Source: Rhizobiaceae bacterium MnEN-MB40S (GTDB lineage Bacteria; Pseudomonadota; Alphaproteobacteria; Rhizobiales; Rhizobiaceae). From it: a stretch of DNA of 64,000 nt. The stretch covers positions 248,001-312,000 of the forward strand of contig BRLC01000003.1 of NCBI GenBank assembly GCA_024343425.1, in the 5' to 3' direction. The notes below the pieces were generated by a model that saw nothing but the letters and a program-made list of their open reading frames with translations, was not told where the DNA came from and did no database searches. Numbering within the stretch: position 1 is the stretch's first letter; each line of letters starts with the position of its first letter. The position numbers and the translations under genes are program-made. Shown here piece by piece: positions 1 through 8,352 of the stretch.

Positions 1-648
1 CTTCCAGGCGAAGTCGCGGACAGACTAGCGGAAACCGGTCTTGACGCCCTGCGGCGCGGCAAGCGGCAGGACGTTGCGATCCTGTTCACCGACATCAGGG
101 GCTTCACCCCGCTTTCCGAGGCGATGACGCCGGAAGAGATCAGCGCGTTCCTGACGGAATTCAGGCATCGGGTCTCCGCCGCTGTCGCCGATTGCGGCGG
201 CGTCATCGACAAGTTCATCGGCGACGCTGTTCTCGTTGTCTTCGGTATTCGCGACCCTTCCGACCGCGACGCGGCGGCGGCGATCCGGTGCGCCGACCTA
301 CTTGTCAAAGAAATGGAAGAGTGGAGCGAGGAACGGGAACGGTCGGGCGATCCTGCTGTCAGGATCGGCGTCGGCCTCCATCGCGGCGAGGCGTTTCTCG
401 GCGCGATCGGGGATGAAACACGGCTGGAATACACGGTGCTCGGCGATACGGTGAATGTCGCGGCGCGGCTGGAGGAACTTACCAAGGAGACGGAGTGGCC
501 GATCCTTGCCTCGAAGCAGCTACTGGATCAGGCAGGCGTTGATCTCGCGGCATGGAACGCGATCGATACGACGTCCCTGCGCGGCAGACACGAACAGATC
601 GAAATATTTGGCTCGAAGAACCTGGACACGACGCCACGCGCGTCATGA
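1..648 (+). CDS. Adenylate/guanylate cyclase, class III catalytic domain (C-terminal part; 5' end outside window)
   Basis: The reading frame is open from base 1, so this is the C-terminal ~215 residues of a larger protein. It shows the class III cyclase signature FTDIRGFTPLSE, whose Asp is a metal ligand. This is followed by DKFIGDAVLVVF, which carries the second metal Asp, and by GVGLHRGEAFLGAIG and YTVLGDTVNVAARLE, the usual C-terminal half of the fold. The family makes cAMP or cGMP from ATP or GTP, often as the output domain behind a membrane or sensor module, which here would lie to the left of the window. It converges on hyuB with a 16-bp gap and is not obviously part of that cluster. 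The family call is secure; nucleotide specificity and input domain cannot be seen. Confidence 0.9.
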   Translation, partial: LPGEVADRLAETGLDALRRGKRQDVAILFTDIRGFTPLSEAMTPEEISAFLTEFRHRVSAAVADCGGVIDKFIGDAVLVVFGIRDPSDRDAAAAIRCADLLVKEMEEWSEERERSGDPAVRIGVGLHRGEAFLGAIGDETRLEYTVLGDTVNVAARLEELTKETEWPILASKQLLDQAGVDLAAWNAIDTTSLRGRHEQIEIFGSKNLDTTPRAS

Positions 649-664
649 CGGAACGAAAGACGCG

Positions 665-2407
665 CTACCGGACCTGCCGCAAGCGCGCAGTCTCGCCACC
701 ATCGATTTCGCCAGGATCGCCGGAAATCGCCACACCGAAGAGGTCTCGGGCCTGGTCGCGCGTGTAGCGCTCCAGGAGAACGTCCTTCAGCACAGCCTCC
801 GGCTCGCGCTCGAACGGATCGCCGTAACCGCCGCCGCCCGGTGTGCGCACCAGCACGTGGTCGCCCGCAGCCATGGCGATGTCCTGCTCCTTGGACAGAT
901 GCGGCGGCGTGTGGGCGCGGCCGCTCTGCCAGACAGTGACCTCGTTGCGCGCGCCGTCAGCGCCGCCAAGCGCGCCTTGAGGACCGAAGCGGCCATGATC
1001 CATGACGAAACTGGCGCGGGCGTCGCCACGTCGGAGCTCCAGTTCGTATTCGAGACCGAATCCGCCGCGGTGCTTTCCGGCGCCGCCCGAACCTTCGCGC
1101 AGCGCGTAGCGGTGATAGAGGACCGGAAAGGCCTGCTCCATGATCTCGACAGGCGGCGCCTTGGAAATTCCGATGGTCGAGCAACCGTTGGCGAGGCCGT
1201 CATGGTCGGCGTTTCCGCCATAGCCGCCGCCTGAAAGCTGGTACATGACGAAGTCGCGATCGCGCTCCGGATCGTGTCCGCCAAGCGCGAAATTGCCGCT
1301 GGTGCCGGCCGGCGCCGCGGTGACGCGGTCGGGCAGGGCAGTCACGAGCGCCGCGAACACAGCTTCCGCGATGCGTTGCGAAACTTCCGCCGCACAGCCC
1401 GAAACCGGCCGCGGATAATGCGCGTCCAGGAACGTGCCTTCCGGCCGCCGGACCTTCAGCGGCTCGAAGGCGCCGGCGCTGATCGGCACCTCCGGAAAGA
1501 TATGGCGCATCGCCAGGTAGACGGAACTCAGCGTCGTCGCGAGCACCGAATTCATCGGCCCCATGCAGGGCGGACTGGACTTCGAAAAGTCGAAATCGAG
1601 TTCATCGCCGCTCTTTGTGATGGCGAGATTGATGGCGAGCGGCTCGTCCACCACGCCGTCGCTGTCGACCCAGGCGGTCGATTCATAGACGCCGTCGGGA
1701 ATCAGCGCGATACAGGCGCGCATCTGCGTGTTGGCGCGATGACGCAATTCGCCGATCGCTTCGCGCACCGTATTGTCGCCGTAACGGTCGAGCAACGCAT
1801 CCAGACGTTCCGCGCCCTTGGCGAGAGCCGCGGCCTGCGCCTTGACGTCGCCGATGCGCTGGTCGGCGACGCGGATGTTGGAACAGATGATAGCGTAGAT
1901 TTCCGGATCCATGCGGCCCTTTTTGAAGAGCTTGACCGGCGGCAGGCGCAGACCTTCCTGCTCGACCGCTGTCGCGGACGCGGAAAAGCCGCCCGGCACC
2001 GAGCCGCCGGTATCCGGCCAGTGGCCGGTATTGGAAAGCCAGCAAAAGATCTCGCCGTCGCGGTAATAGGGCTTGGCGAAGCGGACATCCATCAGGTGCG
2101 TGCCGCCCAGATAGGGATCGTTGACGATATAGACGTCTTCGGGTTCGGGCGGCAGTGCGCGGCCCTCCCGTATCATCTCGATCAGCGTCCGAGTGGAATA
2201 CTGCATGGCGCCGACGAAAACCGGCAGCCCGCCAATGCCTTGGGCGATCAGCGACCCGTCCTCGGCCGAGTAGATGCCGTCGGACCGGTCATTGGCCTCG
2301 GCGATGACCGGTGAAAAGGCCGCGCGCGAGAAGCTCAGATCCATTTCGTCGCAGACCTGCTGGAGGCCTGCCTGGATGACGCCGAGCGTGATTGGATCGA
2401 GGATCAT
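665..2407 (-). CDS. hyuB: Hydantoinase B / oxoprolinase-type subunit (HyuB family)
   Basis: A 580-residue protein of normal length for HyuB. Family landmarks are NDPYLGGTHLMDV near residue 95, the central GGHDPERDRDFV region and the Gly-rich C-terminal GGGGYGDPFERE. HyuB pairs with HyuA to cleave cyclic amides (hydantoins, 5-oxoproline and related lactams) in an ATP-dependent reaction in the cytosol. The start codon overlaps the end of hyuA by 4 bp (ATGA), so the two are translationally coupled and share the promoter upstream of hyuA. That promoter carries the same palindrome as the molybdenum hydroxylase operon, so ring opening of a lactam intermediate of that pathway is my inference. The exact substrate cannot be read from sequence. 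Confidence 0.9.
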   Translation of the reverse strand: MILDPITLGVIQAGLQQVCDEMDLSFSRAAFSPVIAEANDRSDGIYSAEDGSLIAQGIGGLPVFVGAMQYSTRTLIEMIREGRALPPEPEDVYIVNDPYLGGTHLMDVRFAKPYYRDGEIFCWLSNTGHWPDTGGSVPGGFSASATAVEQEGLRLPPVKLFKKGRMDPEIYAIICSNIRVADQRIGDVKAQAAALAKGAERLDALLDRYGDNTVREAIGELRHRANTQMRACIALIPDGVYESTAWVDSDGVVDEPLAINLAITKSGDELDFDFSKSSPPCMGPMNSVLATTLSSVYLAMRHIFPEVPISAGAFEPLKVRRPEGTFLDAHYPRPVSGCAAEVSQRIAEAVFAALVTALPDRVTAAPAGTSGNFALGGHDPERDRDFVMYQLSGGGYGGNADHDGLANGCSTIGISKAPPVEIMEQAFPVLYHRYALREGSGGAGKHRGGFGLEYELELRRGDARASFVMDHGRFGPQGALGGADGARNEVTVWQSGRAHTPPHLSKEQDIAMAAGDHVLVRTPGGGGYGDPFEREPEAVLKDVLLERYTRDQARDLFGVAISGDPGEIDGGETARLRQVR

Positions 2408-4464
2408 TGCACCAGCCTCACCGTGACGATGATATTGCCGACCGGATCGCCGTCCGCCTGGTCGCCGGGTTCGACGAGCACGGTCGTATCCATCTGCTGG
2501 ATGATAGCCGGACCTTCAAGACTGAATTCGGCCGGAAGATGATCGCGCCAATAGACCGGCGTGTCGTGGAACCCGTCGTTGAACCGGACGGGTCGGCTCG
2601 CCATCCTGGCTTCTTCCAGGCTTGCCTTGCGTCCGGCCGGCTCGATCAGTCGCGAAAGATCGACGGCGCCGCGCGCGCCTATAATAGAGGTGTTGACGTT
2701 AACCAGATTGGCCCTGATCTGGCTGAGCTCAACCCGGAAGCGCCTGTAATAGGCCTCCTCAAACAATTGGCGCAGCATTTTGCGGTCCGGTTTCGGCGTG
2801 TCGATGTCAACGCGGATCAGATGGCTCTGGCCTGCGAACTGCATGTCGACACTGTAAAGGCGACGGATCGAGCCGATGTCGACATTCTGTTTTTCGACCA
2901 TGGCCTCGCCGTCTGCGATATGACCGGCGATGATCGCGTGCAGCGCGTCGATATCGACGAGATCAAGCGGCTGGTTGATCGTGTTGGTGAAATCATGGCG
3001 AAGGTCGGCGACAAGACAACCGAGCGCATTGGTGATTCCTGGCCGGCTCGGAACGAGCACGCGGGGAATTGCGAGTTCACGGGCAAGAGCGGCTGCATGC
3101 AGTGGTCCGGCCCCGCCAAAGGCGAACAATGTAAAATCGCGCGGATCCATTCCGAGCGAAACCGACACCATGCGGATTGCGCCAGCCATGCGCGTATTGG
3201 CGATGCGGATGACCGCCGCCGCTGCGTCGATCGCATCGAGTCCCAGCGGCTCGCCGAGCTCCTTCTGGAAGATGTGCCTGATCGTTTCGATCGACACGCC
3301 TCCTTCGACCGATTTCAGCTTCGACGGGTCGAGGCGGCCGAGCAGCAGGTTGGCGTCGGATATGGTCGGCCGAAGGCCGCCGCGTCCGTAGCAAATGGGT
3401 CCGGGCATGGCGCCGGCGCTCTCCGGCCCGACCTCCAGCAGACCGGCCGAATTGACGCGTGCGATTGAACCGCCGCCGGCGCCGACAGTGCGCACATCCA
3501 CCATCGGCACATGAATGGGCATGGCGTATTCAATCTCGATTTCGCTCGAGACCGACGGCTGGGCGTCCCGGATGAGGGCAACGTCCGTGGAGGTGCCGCC
3601 CATATCGTAGCTGATCAGATTGCGGAGCCCGGCGCCCTTGCCGGTAAAGGCGGCGGCCATTACGCCCGAGGCCGGACCGGACATCACGGTCTTGGCGGCT
3701 TCGTTCGCCACCAGTCCGGATGAGACCATGCCGCCATTGCCGTTCATCACCAGCAGTTCGCCGGCGTAACCCTGCGTCTTCAACTCGTCGACGAGGCGGT
3801 GGATGTAGCGCTCGAGAAGCGGCTGAACCGAGGCGTTGACCGCAGCCGTGACCCCGCGCTCGAATTCACGGCTTTCCGACAGCAGCGAATGGCCGGTCGT
3901 GATGTAGTCGTTCGGCCAGATTTCACGGACGATTTCCGCGGCGCGCAACTCATGGGCTGGATTGGCGTAGGCGTGCAGGAAGTGGATGACAAGCGATTCA
4001 CACCCGACGTCGAGAAGGCGTCGGGCGGCGGCGCGGACGGCGTCCTCGTCAAGCGGCGTCAGGACCTTGCCGGAAGAGTCCATGCGCTCGGGCGCCTCCA
4101 GCCTGAGATTGCGCGGGATAATCGGCTCGAATGCGCCCTTCATCCCATAGGCCTGGGGACGGGTGCGGCGGCCGAGTTCCAGAACATCGCGGAACCCTTT
4201 GGTCGTGATCATCCCGGTTTTCGAGAGCTTGCGTTCCAGAACAGCGTTGGTGGTGGTCGTGGTTCCGTGGATGATGAGATCCACGTCTTTCAGATCGACG
4301 TCCGCTTCCTTCAACGCCGCCAGCACGCCATAGGCCTGGTTGTCGATGGTGCTCGGGACCTTCGCCAGCCGCACGGCGCCCGACTTCGTGTCGAGCAGCA
4401 CGAGGTCGGTGAATGTTCCGCCCACGTCGACACCGACAATGTGTCCAGAAGCTTGCTCGCGCAT
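2404..4464 (-). CDS. hyuA: Hydantoinase A / N-methylhydantoinase-type subunit (HyuA family)
   Basis: A 686-residue actin-fold ATPase subunit. The N-terminal nucleotide-binding motif GVDVGGTFTDLVLL lies near residue 10. Further family motifs are IIHGTTTTTNAVLE, SGPASGVMAAAF, SYDMGGTSTDVALI and GAGGGSIARVNS. HyuA phosphorylates or activates the cyclic amide that HyuB opens. An in-frame codon 11 residues further upstream exists, but it would place the operator-like palindrome (4482-4503) inside the gene. The ATG at 4464 has AGGAACGGTG just before it and is preferred. A TTGACA box at 4519-4524 (minus strand) lies upstream of the palindrome. It is first in a two-gene operon with hyuB. In this island it is a candidate for hydrolysis of tetrahydro-6-oxonicotinate, replacing the enamidase of anaerobic nicotinate degraders. 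Confidence 0.9.
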   Translation of the reverse strand: MREQASGHIVGVDVGGTFTDLVLLDTKSGAVRLAKVPSTIDNQAYGVLAALKEADVDLKDVDLIIHGTTTTTNAVLERKLSKTGMITTKGFRDVLELGRRTRPQAYGMKGAFEPIIPRNLRLEAPERMDSSGKVLTPLDEDAVRAAARRLLDVGCESLVIHFLHAYANPAHELRAAEIVREIWPNDYITTGHSLLSESREFERGVTAAVNASVQPLLERYIHRLVDELKTQGYAGELLVMNGNGGMVSSGLVANEAAKTVMSGPASGVMAAAFTGKGAGLRNLISYDMGGTSTDVALIRDAQPSVSSEIEIEYAMPIHVPMVDVRTVGAGGGSIARVNSAGLLEVGPESAGAMPGPICYGRGGLRPTISDANLLLGRLDPSKLKSVEGGVSIETIRHIFQKELGEPLGLDAIDAAAAVIRIANTRMAGAIRMVSVSLGMDPRDFTLFAFGGAGPLHAAALARELAIPRVLVPSRPGITNALGCLVADLRHDFTNTINQPLDLVDIDALHAIIAGHIADGEAMVEKQNVDIGSIRRLYSVDMQFAGQSHLIRVDIDTPKPDRKMLRQLFEEAYYRRFRVELSQIRANLVNVNTSIIGARGAVDLSRLIEPAGRKASLEEARMASRPVRFNDGFHDTPVYWRDHLPAEFSLEGPAIIQQMDTTVLVEPGDQADGDPVGNIIVTVRLVQ

Positions 4465-4481
4465 GATCACCGTTCCTGAAT

Positions 4482-4503
4482 ATTCATTCGTATACAAATG
4501 AAT
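4482..4503. promoter_or_regulatory. Operator-like palindrome upstream of hyuA (putative MarR site)
   Basis: A 22-bp inverted repeat with 10 of 11 pairs matching, centred on GTATAC (core CATTCGTATACAAATG). It ends 18 bp before the hyuA start codon and lies just downstream of a TTGACA box (4519-4524, minus strand), so it would cover the transcription start. A near copy lies between marR and the molybdenum-hydroxylase operon (12777-12798), and a related one lies before fpr (20216-20233). Binding by the local MarR protein is inference. Confidence 0.65.
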
Positions 4504-4520
4504 TTAATTCGACGGGATTG

Positions 4521-5312
4521 TCAATCCACCCGGATGACCGCTTGCGCCGTCACCGGTTTATCGTCGACGACATAGGCCCTGTGATCGTTGGTGTTCAGCG
4601 TCACGCGGACCGTGTGTTCGCCGGGCGGCAGTTCGCCGATCGTGGCGGAGGGCTCGTAGAGCCGCTTTATCTTGAGGCCGCCGACATAGAGATGCGCGTG
4701 ACCGGTTCCCGGTACATGCGGCCCGTCGACCAGACTCTTGTCGAAACGGAATTCGTCCGAAACCAGATCGATTTTCCAGCCTTTGCCGTCGTCGAGATGC
4801 GTGACGTCGAGCGAAATCTTTGGCGCCGGTTCGCCTTCGCCCACCCGGCAGATGTCGCCCACGCCGAATAGACCGACATGATCGGCTTCGCCGGCTGATG
4901 GCGTTCCGCCTAGCCGCGCCTTCGTCGTAACCGGTCCCGCCCGTTCGAAATCCACCTCGACCGGAAACAGCCGTCCGTCGGACAGATCGCCGTGCACCCC
5001 CTTCAATACGACATGCGCTCCATCGGCAGCAAAGGAGGCGGTCCCCTCTGACGGCAGCGGAATGCCGGCTTCGGATTCGGGATTGTAGAGCACGACCTCG
5101 TCTGCATCCGAAGACGACGCGGATACAATCCTGTCCGGTCTGCCCTTGTTTTCGATTGTCAGATAGATGTGAACCGTGTCAGTTTCGCCTTCGACGAGGG
5201 AGGCTTTGGCGCCCGAAACCAGAACCTGGCCCGCCCTGTTCCAGGACGACCAGCCCCACCAGAGCCCGCCTGCAAGAAGCACAATGACGACAATTGCAAG
5301 AACACGTTTCAA
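4521..5312 (-). CDS. Membrane-anchored PCuAC-like protein with C-terminal HAHLYVG domain
   Basis: 263 residues with an N-terminal signal anchor (about residues 4-22). Residues ~35-140 follow the layout of the periplasmic copper chaperone PCu(A)C domain (TVHIYLTIENKGRPDRI, then GAHVVLKGV and a final beta-hairpin). The first His and the Met ligands of the H-M-M-H site are missing; only the GAH histidine remains. Residues ~165-263 contain GTGHAHLYVGGLKIKRLY and TLNTNDHRAYVVDDKPV, an uncharacterised domain usually found alone in secreted proteins. The start codon is TTG at 5312. It is divergent from the membrane protein that follows, so the pair probably share a regulatory region. A role in metal or cofactor handling in the periplasm is a guess from the fold. 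Confidence 0.6.
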   Translation of the reverse strand: MKRVLAIVVIVLLAGGLWWGWSSWNRAGQVLVSGAKASLVEGETDTVHIYLTIENKGRPDRIVSASSSDADEVVLYNPESEAGIPLPSEGTASFAADGAHVVLKGVHGDLSDGRLFPVEVDFERAGPVTTKARLGGTPSAGEADHVGLFGVGDICRVGEGEPAPKISLDVTHLDDGKGWKIDLVSDEFRFDKSLVDGPHVPGTGHAHLYVGGLKIKRLYEPSATIGELPPGEHTVRVTLNTNDHRAYVVDDKPVTAQAVIRVD

Positions 5313-5329
5313 AAAACCAGTCCACCTTC

Positions 5330-6787
5330 ATGCGTTGCCTGATGCGGACTATGCATAAATCGTTTCCGGGCGACAAGTTCGACAAATGTCACACTGATCG
5401 AAAGATCGGGGCGCGCCTTTTTGCGCTGATAGCATTTGTCATCGCGGGACGCCACGAGGCCTTCGCCCACACATCCGAGCAGGTTTTCGTGCTGCTGCTT
5501 CCCACGCAAATCTACATGATGTCGGGCGTGGCGGCCGTGGCGCTGACGGTGGTCGTGCTTGCCTTCCTGCCGGCCGACGCGATCCGAAGCAGCTTTCGAA
5601 ACACCGGTGTCCACACACCGCGAAGCGGACAGCTTGCGACCGTGACGAGCCTTCTGAGTTTTCTGGTTCTTGTCCTGTTGATCATTGTTGGTCTGGCAGG
5701 ACCGCGTGACCCCTTTTCCAATGGACTGGTCCTGGTCGTCTGGACGCTCTGGTGGATGGTGTTTCTGACCCTGCAGGGCCTGTTCGGCGACCTGTGGCGC
5801 TTCATCAATCCATGGGCCGGACTCGGACAAATCGTGGCGGGGGAGAGCGGTTTTTTGCGCCTGCCGGAGCCGGTGGGAAAATGGCCGGCCATATTCGGGT
5901 TTTTCCTGTTCTCCGCCTTCATGCTGGCCGATATCGCTCCGGACGATCCGGCGCGTCTTGCCTTCGCCGTCACCGCCTATTCGCTCTACACGCTTCTCGG
6001 CATGGTGCTTTTCGGAACCGGAACCTGGCTCGCGCGGGGCGAGTGCTTCACCGTGCTTTTGCGTTCCTTCGCCATGCTTTCCGCAGTCCGGGCGAAGGAC
6101 GGACGCCTGCAACTCGGCCTCCCGGGCTGGCAGATCGTCACCGATCGCAATCCGGGCGTGACCACCGGCATCTTCGCGCTGCTCATTCTCGCCGTCGGCA
6201 GCTTCGACGGTCTCAACGAGACCTTCTGGTGGTTGGCGAAGCTGGGTATTAATCCGCTTGAATTTCCCGGCCGTTCAGCGGTTATCGGCGCCAATATTGC
6301 CGGGCTCGCCGCTTCCATGATCCTCGTTCCGGCGCTGTTCGCCGCCGTGATCGCCATCGGTGAAAAACTGGCGCGCTCGACGGTCCCGTTTCCGCTCGCC
6401 TTTTCGCGCTTTGCGCTCGCGGTGCTGCCGATCACCCTCGGCTACCATATAGCCCACTACCTGACGTCCTTTCTCGTCAACGGACAATATGCGCTGGCGG
6501 CCGCGACGGACCCTTTCGCGAACGGATCCGACTATCTGGGTCTCGGCACATTCTACGTGACCACCGGCTTTTTCAACACGCTGTCGAGCGTGCATACGAT
6601 CTGGGTGACGCAGGCGAGCGCCGTCGTGATCGGCCATATTCTGGCGATTTACGTATCGCACGCCGTCGCGCTCGACCTTTACAAGGATCACCGCAAGGCG
6701 ATGCTCAGCCAGATTCCCTCGGCGCTGTTCATGATCGCCTACACGACATTCGGACTCTGGCTGCTTGCATCGCCCAGGGGCGCATAG
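5330..6787 (+). CDS. Polytopic inner-membrane protein of unknown function
   Basis: About 485 residues with a cleavable-type N-terminus (KIGARLFALIAFVIAGRHEAFA, of which the core is LFALIAFVIAG), followed by HTSEQVFVLLLPTQIYM and roughly ten hydrophobic segments. Repeated His/Trp-rich stretches occur near the membrane (LGYHIAHYL, GDLWRFINPW). Relatives are sometimes labelled 'fenitrothion hydrolase' in databases after one characterised member, but no catalytic site is visible here and I do not adopt that name. Several in-frame ATGs (5330, 5342, 5351) have no clear ribosome-binding site, so the start is uncertain. It is divergent from the PCuAC-like gene and likely works with it. Its place between hyuA and the ABC transporter may be incidental. 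Confidence 0.6.
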   Translation: MRCLMRTMHKSFPGDKFDKCHTDRKIGARLFALIAFVIAGRHEAFAHTSEQVFVLLLPTQIYMMSGVAAVALTVVVLAFLPADAIRSSFRNTGVHTPRSGQLATVTSLLSFLVLVLLIIVGLAGPRDPFSNGLVLVVWTLWWMVFLTLQGLFGDLWRFINPWAGLGQIVAGESGFLRLPEPVGKWPAIFGFFLFSAFMLADIAPDDPARLAFAVTAYSLYTLLGMVLFGTGTWLARGECFTVLLRSFAMLSAVRAKDGRLQLGLPGWQIVTDRNPGVTTGIFALLILAVGSFDGLNETFWWLAKLGINPLEFPGRSAVIGANIAGLAASMILVPALFAAVIAIGEKLARSTVPFPLAFSRFALAVLPITLGYHIAHYLTSFLVNGQYALAAATDPFANGSDYLGLGTFYVTTGFFNTLSSVHTIWVTQASAVVIGHILAIYVSHAVALDLYKDHRKAMLSQIPSALFMIAYTTFGLWLLASPRGA

Positions 6788-6914
6788 GGCTCTCTTCACA
6801 GGAAGTCGTGGTTTCCCTGCCGGCCAAACTTGCTCTAAAATCCGATTGCCGGAGTCCGGCGGATCGGCAGATGCTCGCCGTTCAGCGGATGCGCCAGAAA
6901 CCTCTGGACAAATT

Positions 6915-6936
6915 GTTTGCATGCATACAAACTCAC
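6915..6936. promoter_or_regulatory. Weaker dyad related to the MarR-type operator, upstream of the transporter operon
   Basis: GTTTGCATGCATACAAAC is an 18-bp inverted repeat with 8 of 9 pairs matching. It keeps the TTTG...CAAA arms of the sites at 4482, 12777 and 20216, but the arms are 4 bp further apart. The right half (CATACAAA) aligns well with the other sites. It lies 46 bp before the start of the substrate-binding protein. It may bind the same repressor, but support is clearly weaker than for the other three. Confidence 0.35.
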
Positions 6937-6981
6937 TTCACAGCCAAGGCGACGGGCTGGCAAATCAGAAGGGGAACCGAA

Positions 6982-8286
6982 ATGGCAAAAAAACTGATAA
7001 AGCCTACATTCGATACACGCCGCGGCGTGCTGCAGAAAATGGCCATCGGCGCCGGCGCTCTTGCGGGCGCCAGCGCCATGCCGGGTCTGATGCGTTACGC
7101 CCAGGCCCAAAGCTCCGAGCCGATCAAGATCGGCTTTCAATGTCACAGGACCGGCATCGGCGCAGCCTATGGCCGGTGGTACGAACGGACGTCAGACGCC
7201 GCTGTCGCCCGCATCAACGACATGGGCGGCATCAATGGACGCCCGGTCGAACTCGTCATCGAGGATGACGGCACCGACCCGAAACGCGGCGCCGAGGTGC
7301 TGGAAAAATTCGCCAAGCAGTCGAACTGCGATGTGGCCTTCGGCACGTTGTTCAGCCACGTCGTCATCGGCTCGGCGCCGACGGCAGGTGAACTGAAGCT
7401 ACCCTATTTCGTGGTTTCGGAAGGCCACCACGTGGCCAGCGGCATGCTTAACCGTTACACGCTGCAGCCCGGCATCACCGATGTCAGGAGCCAGGTGATC
7501 GCCATGGCGCCGTTCGTTGCCGACAATCTCGGCAAGAAGGTCACCATGATCTTCCCGGACTTCGCTTTCGGCCACGACCACCGCGACTATTTCTCCGCCG
7601 CCATCAAGGAAAAGGGCGGAGAGGTCATCGAGATGATCGCCATTCCGCCAACCGAGACGTCCTTCACCAAGTACTTCCCGAAAATCCCGCGCGAAACGGA
7701 AGTCATCTACCACGTCATGGTGGGACCGGCGGTTCTGACCTTCGTCAAGGAAATGGGCGAATTCTTCGGCTCCAACAAACCGGAAATATTCGGCTTCATC
7801 GACAGCCTGGAAGCCGTCGACATCAACAGCCCCGGCCTGGAGTTCCTGGAAGGCACCTATTTCTGGGAAGGCAATCCGCGCTACGCCCAGGCTGACCAGA
7901 CGTCGTTCGACAAGAACTACCGCGAGGCCGTCGGCGTCAACGATCAGGGCTCGTCGATCACCGATCCGAGCGACATATCCACATACGCCCACATGTTCGG
8001 TTGCTGGGAAACACTCAACATCATCAAGAAGGGCATGGAAACCTGCGACTACAAGGGCCCGGACGATCGCCAGGCCCTGATTGAGGCGGTGGAAGCCATG
8101 ACCGACATGCCGGCGTCCGACGACCACCCGCAGGGGACGAAGGAATTCAACGGCAAGACCCACCAGGCCTTCGGTCACCAGTATATTTCGCAGGTCAAGG
8201 ACAAGAAGCTGAACGTCGTTCACACGACCCCGATCGAGGCCGGATACTATCCGGAAGAGGTCGACTACACGAAACAGCCATTCTGA
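6982..8286 (+). CDS. Branched-chain amino-acid-type ABC transporter substrate-binding protein
   Basis: 434 residues starting at ATG 6982, where the export signal begins. The twin-arginine-like sequence DTRRGVLQKMAIGAGALAGA and a cut site near AQAQ suggest Tat export to the periplasm. The mature part is a type I periplasmic binding fold (EPIKIGFQ; GRPVELVIEDDGTDP; GTLFSHVVIGSAPTAGE), Peripla_BP_6/LivJ-like. The usual ligands are amino acids, but this family also binds amides, urea and aromatic acids. It heads a co-directional operon with livH-livM-livG-livF. Its position in a nicotinate-type catabolic island suggests uptake of a pyridine or a lactam, which is inference. A longer in-frame upstream start at 6808 lacks a signal and is not preferred. 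Confidence 0.88.
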   Translation: MAKKLIKPTFDTRRGVLQKMAIGAGALAGASAMPGLMRYAQAQSSEPIKIGFQCHRTGIGAAYGRWYERTSDAAVARINDMGGINGRPVELVIEDDGTDPKRGAEVLEKFAKQSNCDVAFGTLFSHVVIGSAPTAGELKLPYFVVSEGHHVASGMLNRYTLQPGITDVRSQVIAMAPFVADNLGKKVTMIFPDFAFGHDHRDYFSAAIKEKGGEVIEMIAIPPTETSFTKYFPKIPRETEVIYHVMVGPAVLTFVKEMGEFFGSNKPEIFGFIDSLEAVDINSPGLEFLEGTYFWEGNPRYAQADQTSFDKNYREAVGVNDQGSSITDPSDISTYAHMFGCWETLNIIKKGMETCDYKGPDDRQALIEAVEAMTDMPASDDHPQGTKEFNGKTHQAFGHQYISQVKDKKLNVVHTTPIEAGYYPEEVDYTKQPF

Positions 8287-8293
8287 TCATGAC

Positions 8294-8321
8294 GGCCCGG
8301 ACCGCTATCGCTGTCCGGGCC
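8294..8321 (+). terminator. Intercistronic hairpin between the binding-protein gene and livH
   Basis: A perfect 9-bp inverted repeat (GGCCCGGAC ... GTCCGGGCC) with a 10-nt loop sits directly after the substrate-binding protein stop codon. No U-tract follows, so it is more likely an mRNA-stabilising or attenuating hairpin than a full terminator. Such hairpins are common after binding-protein genes that need higher expression than the permease. Confidence 0.55.
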
Positions 8322-8352
8322 ATTTCATAACCGCGTATTCAACAGACAATAC

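Noticed and set aside
5330..6787. Naming the membrane protein 'fenitrothion hydrolase'
   Set aside because: That label spreads in databases from one member; no hydrolase motif is visible and the context gives no support.
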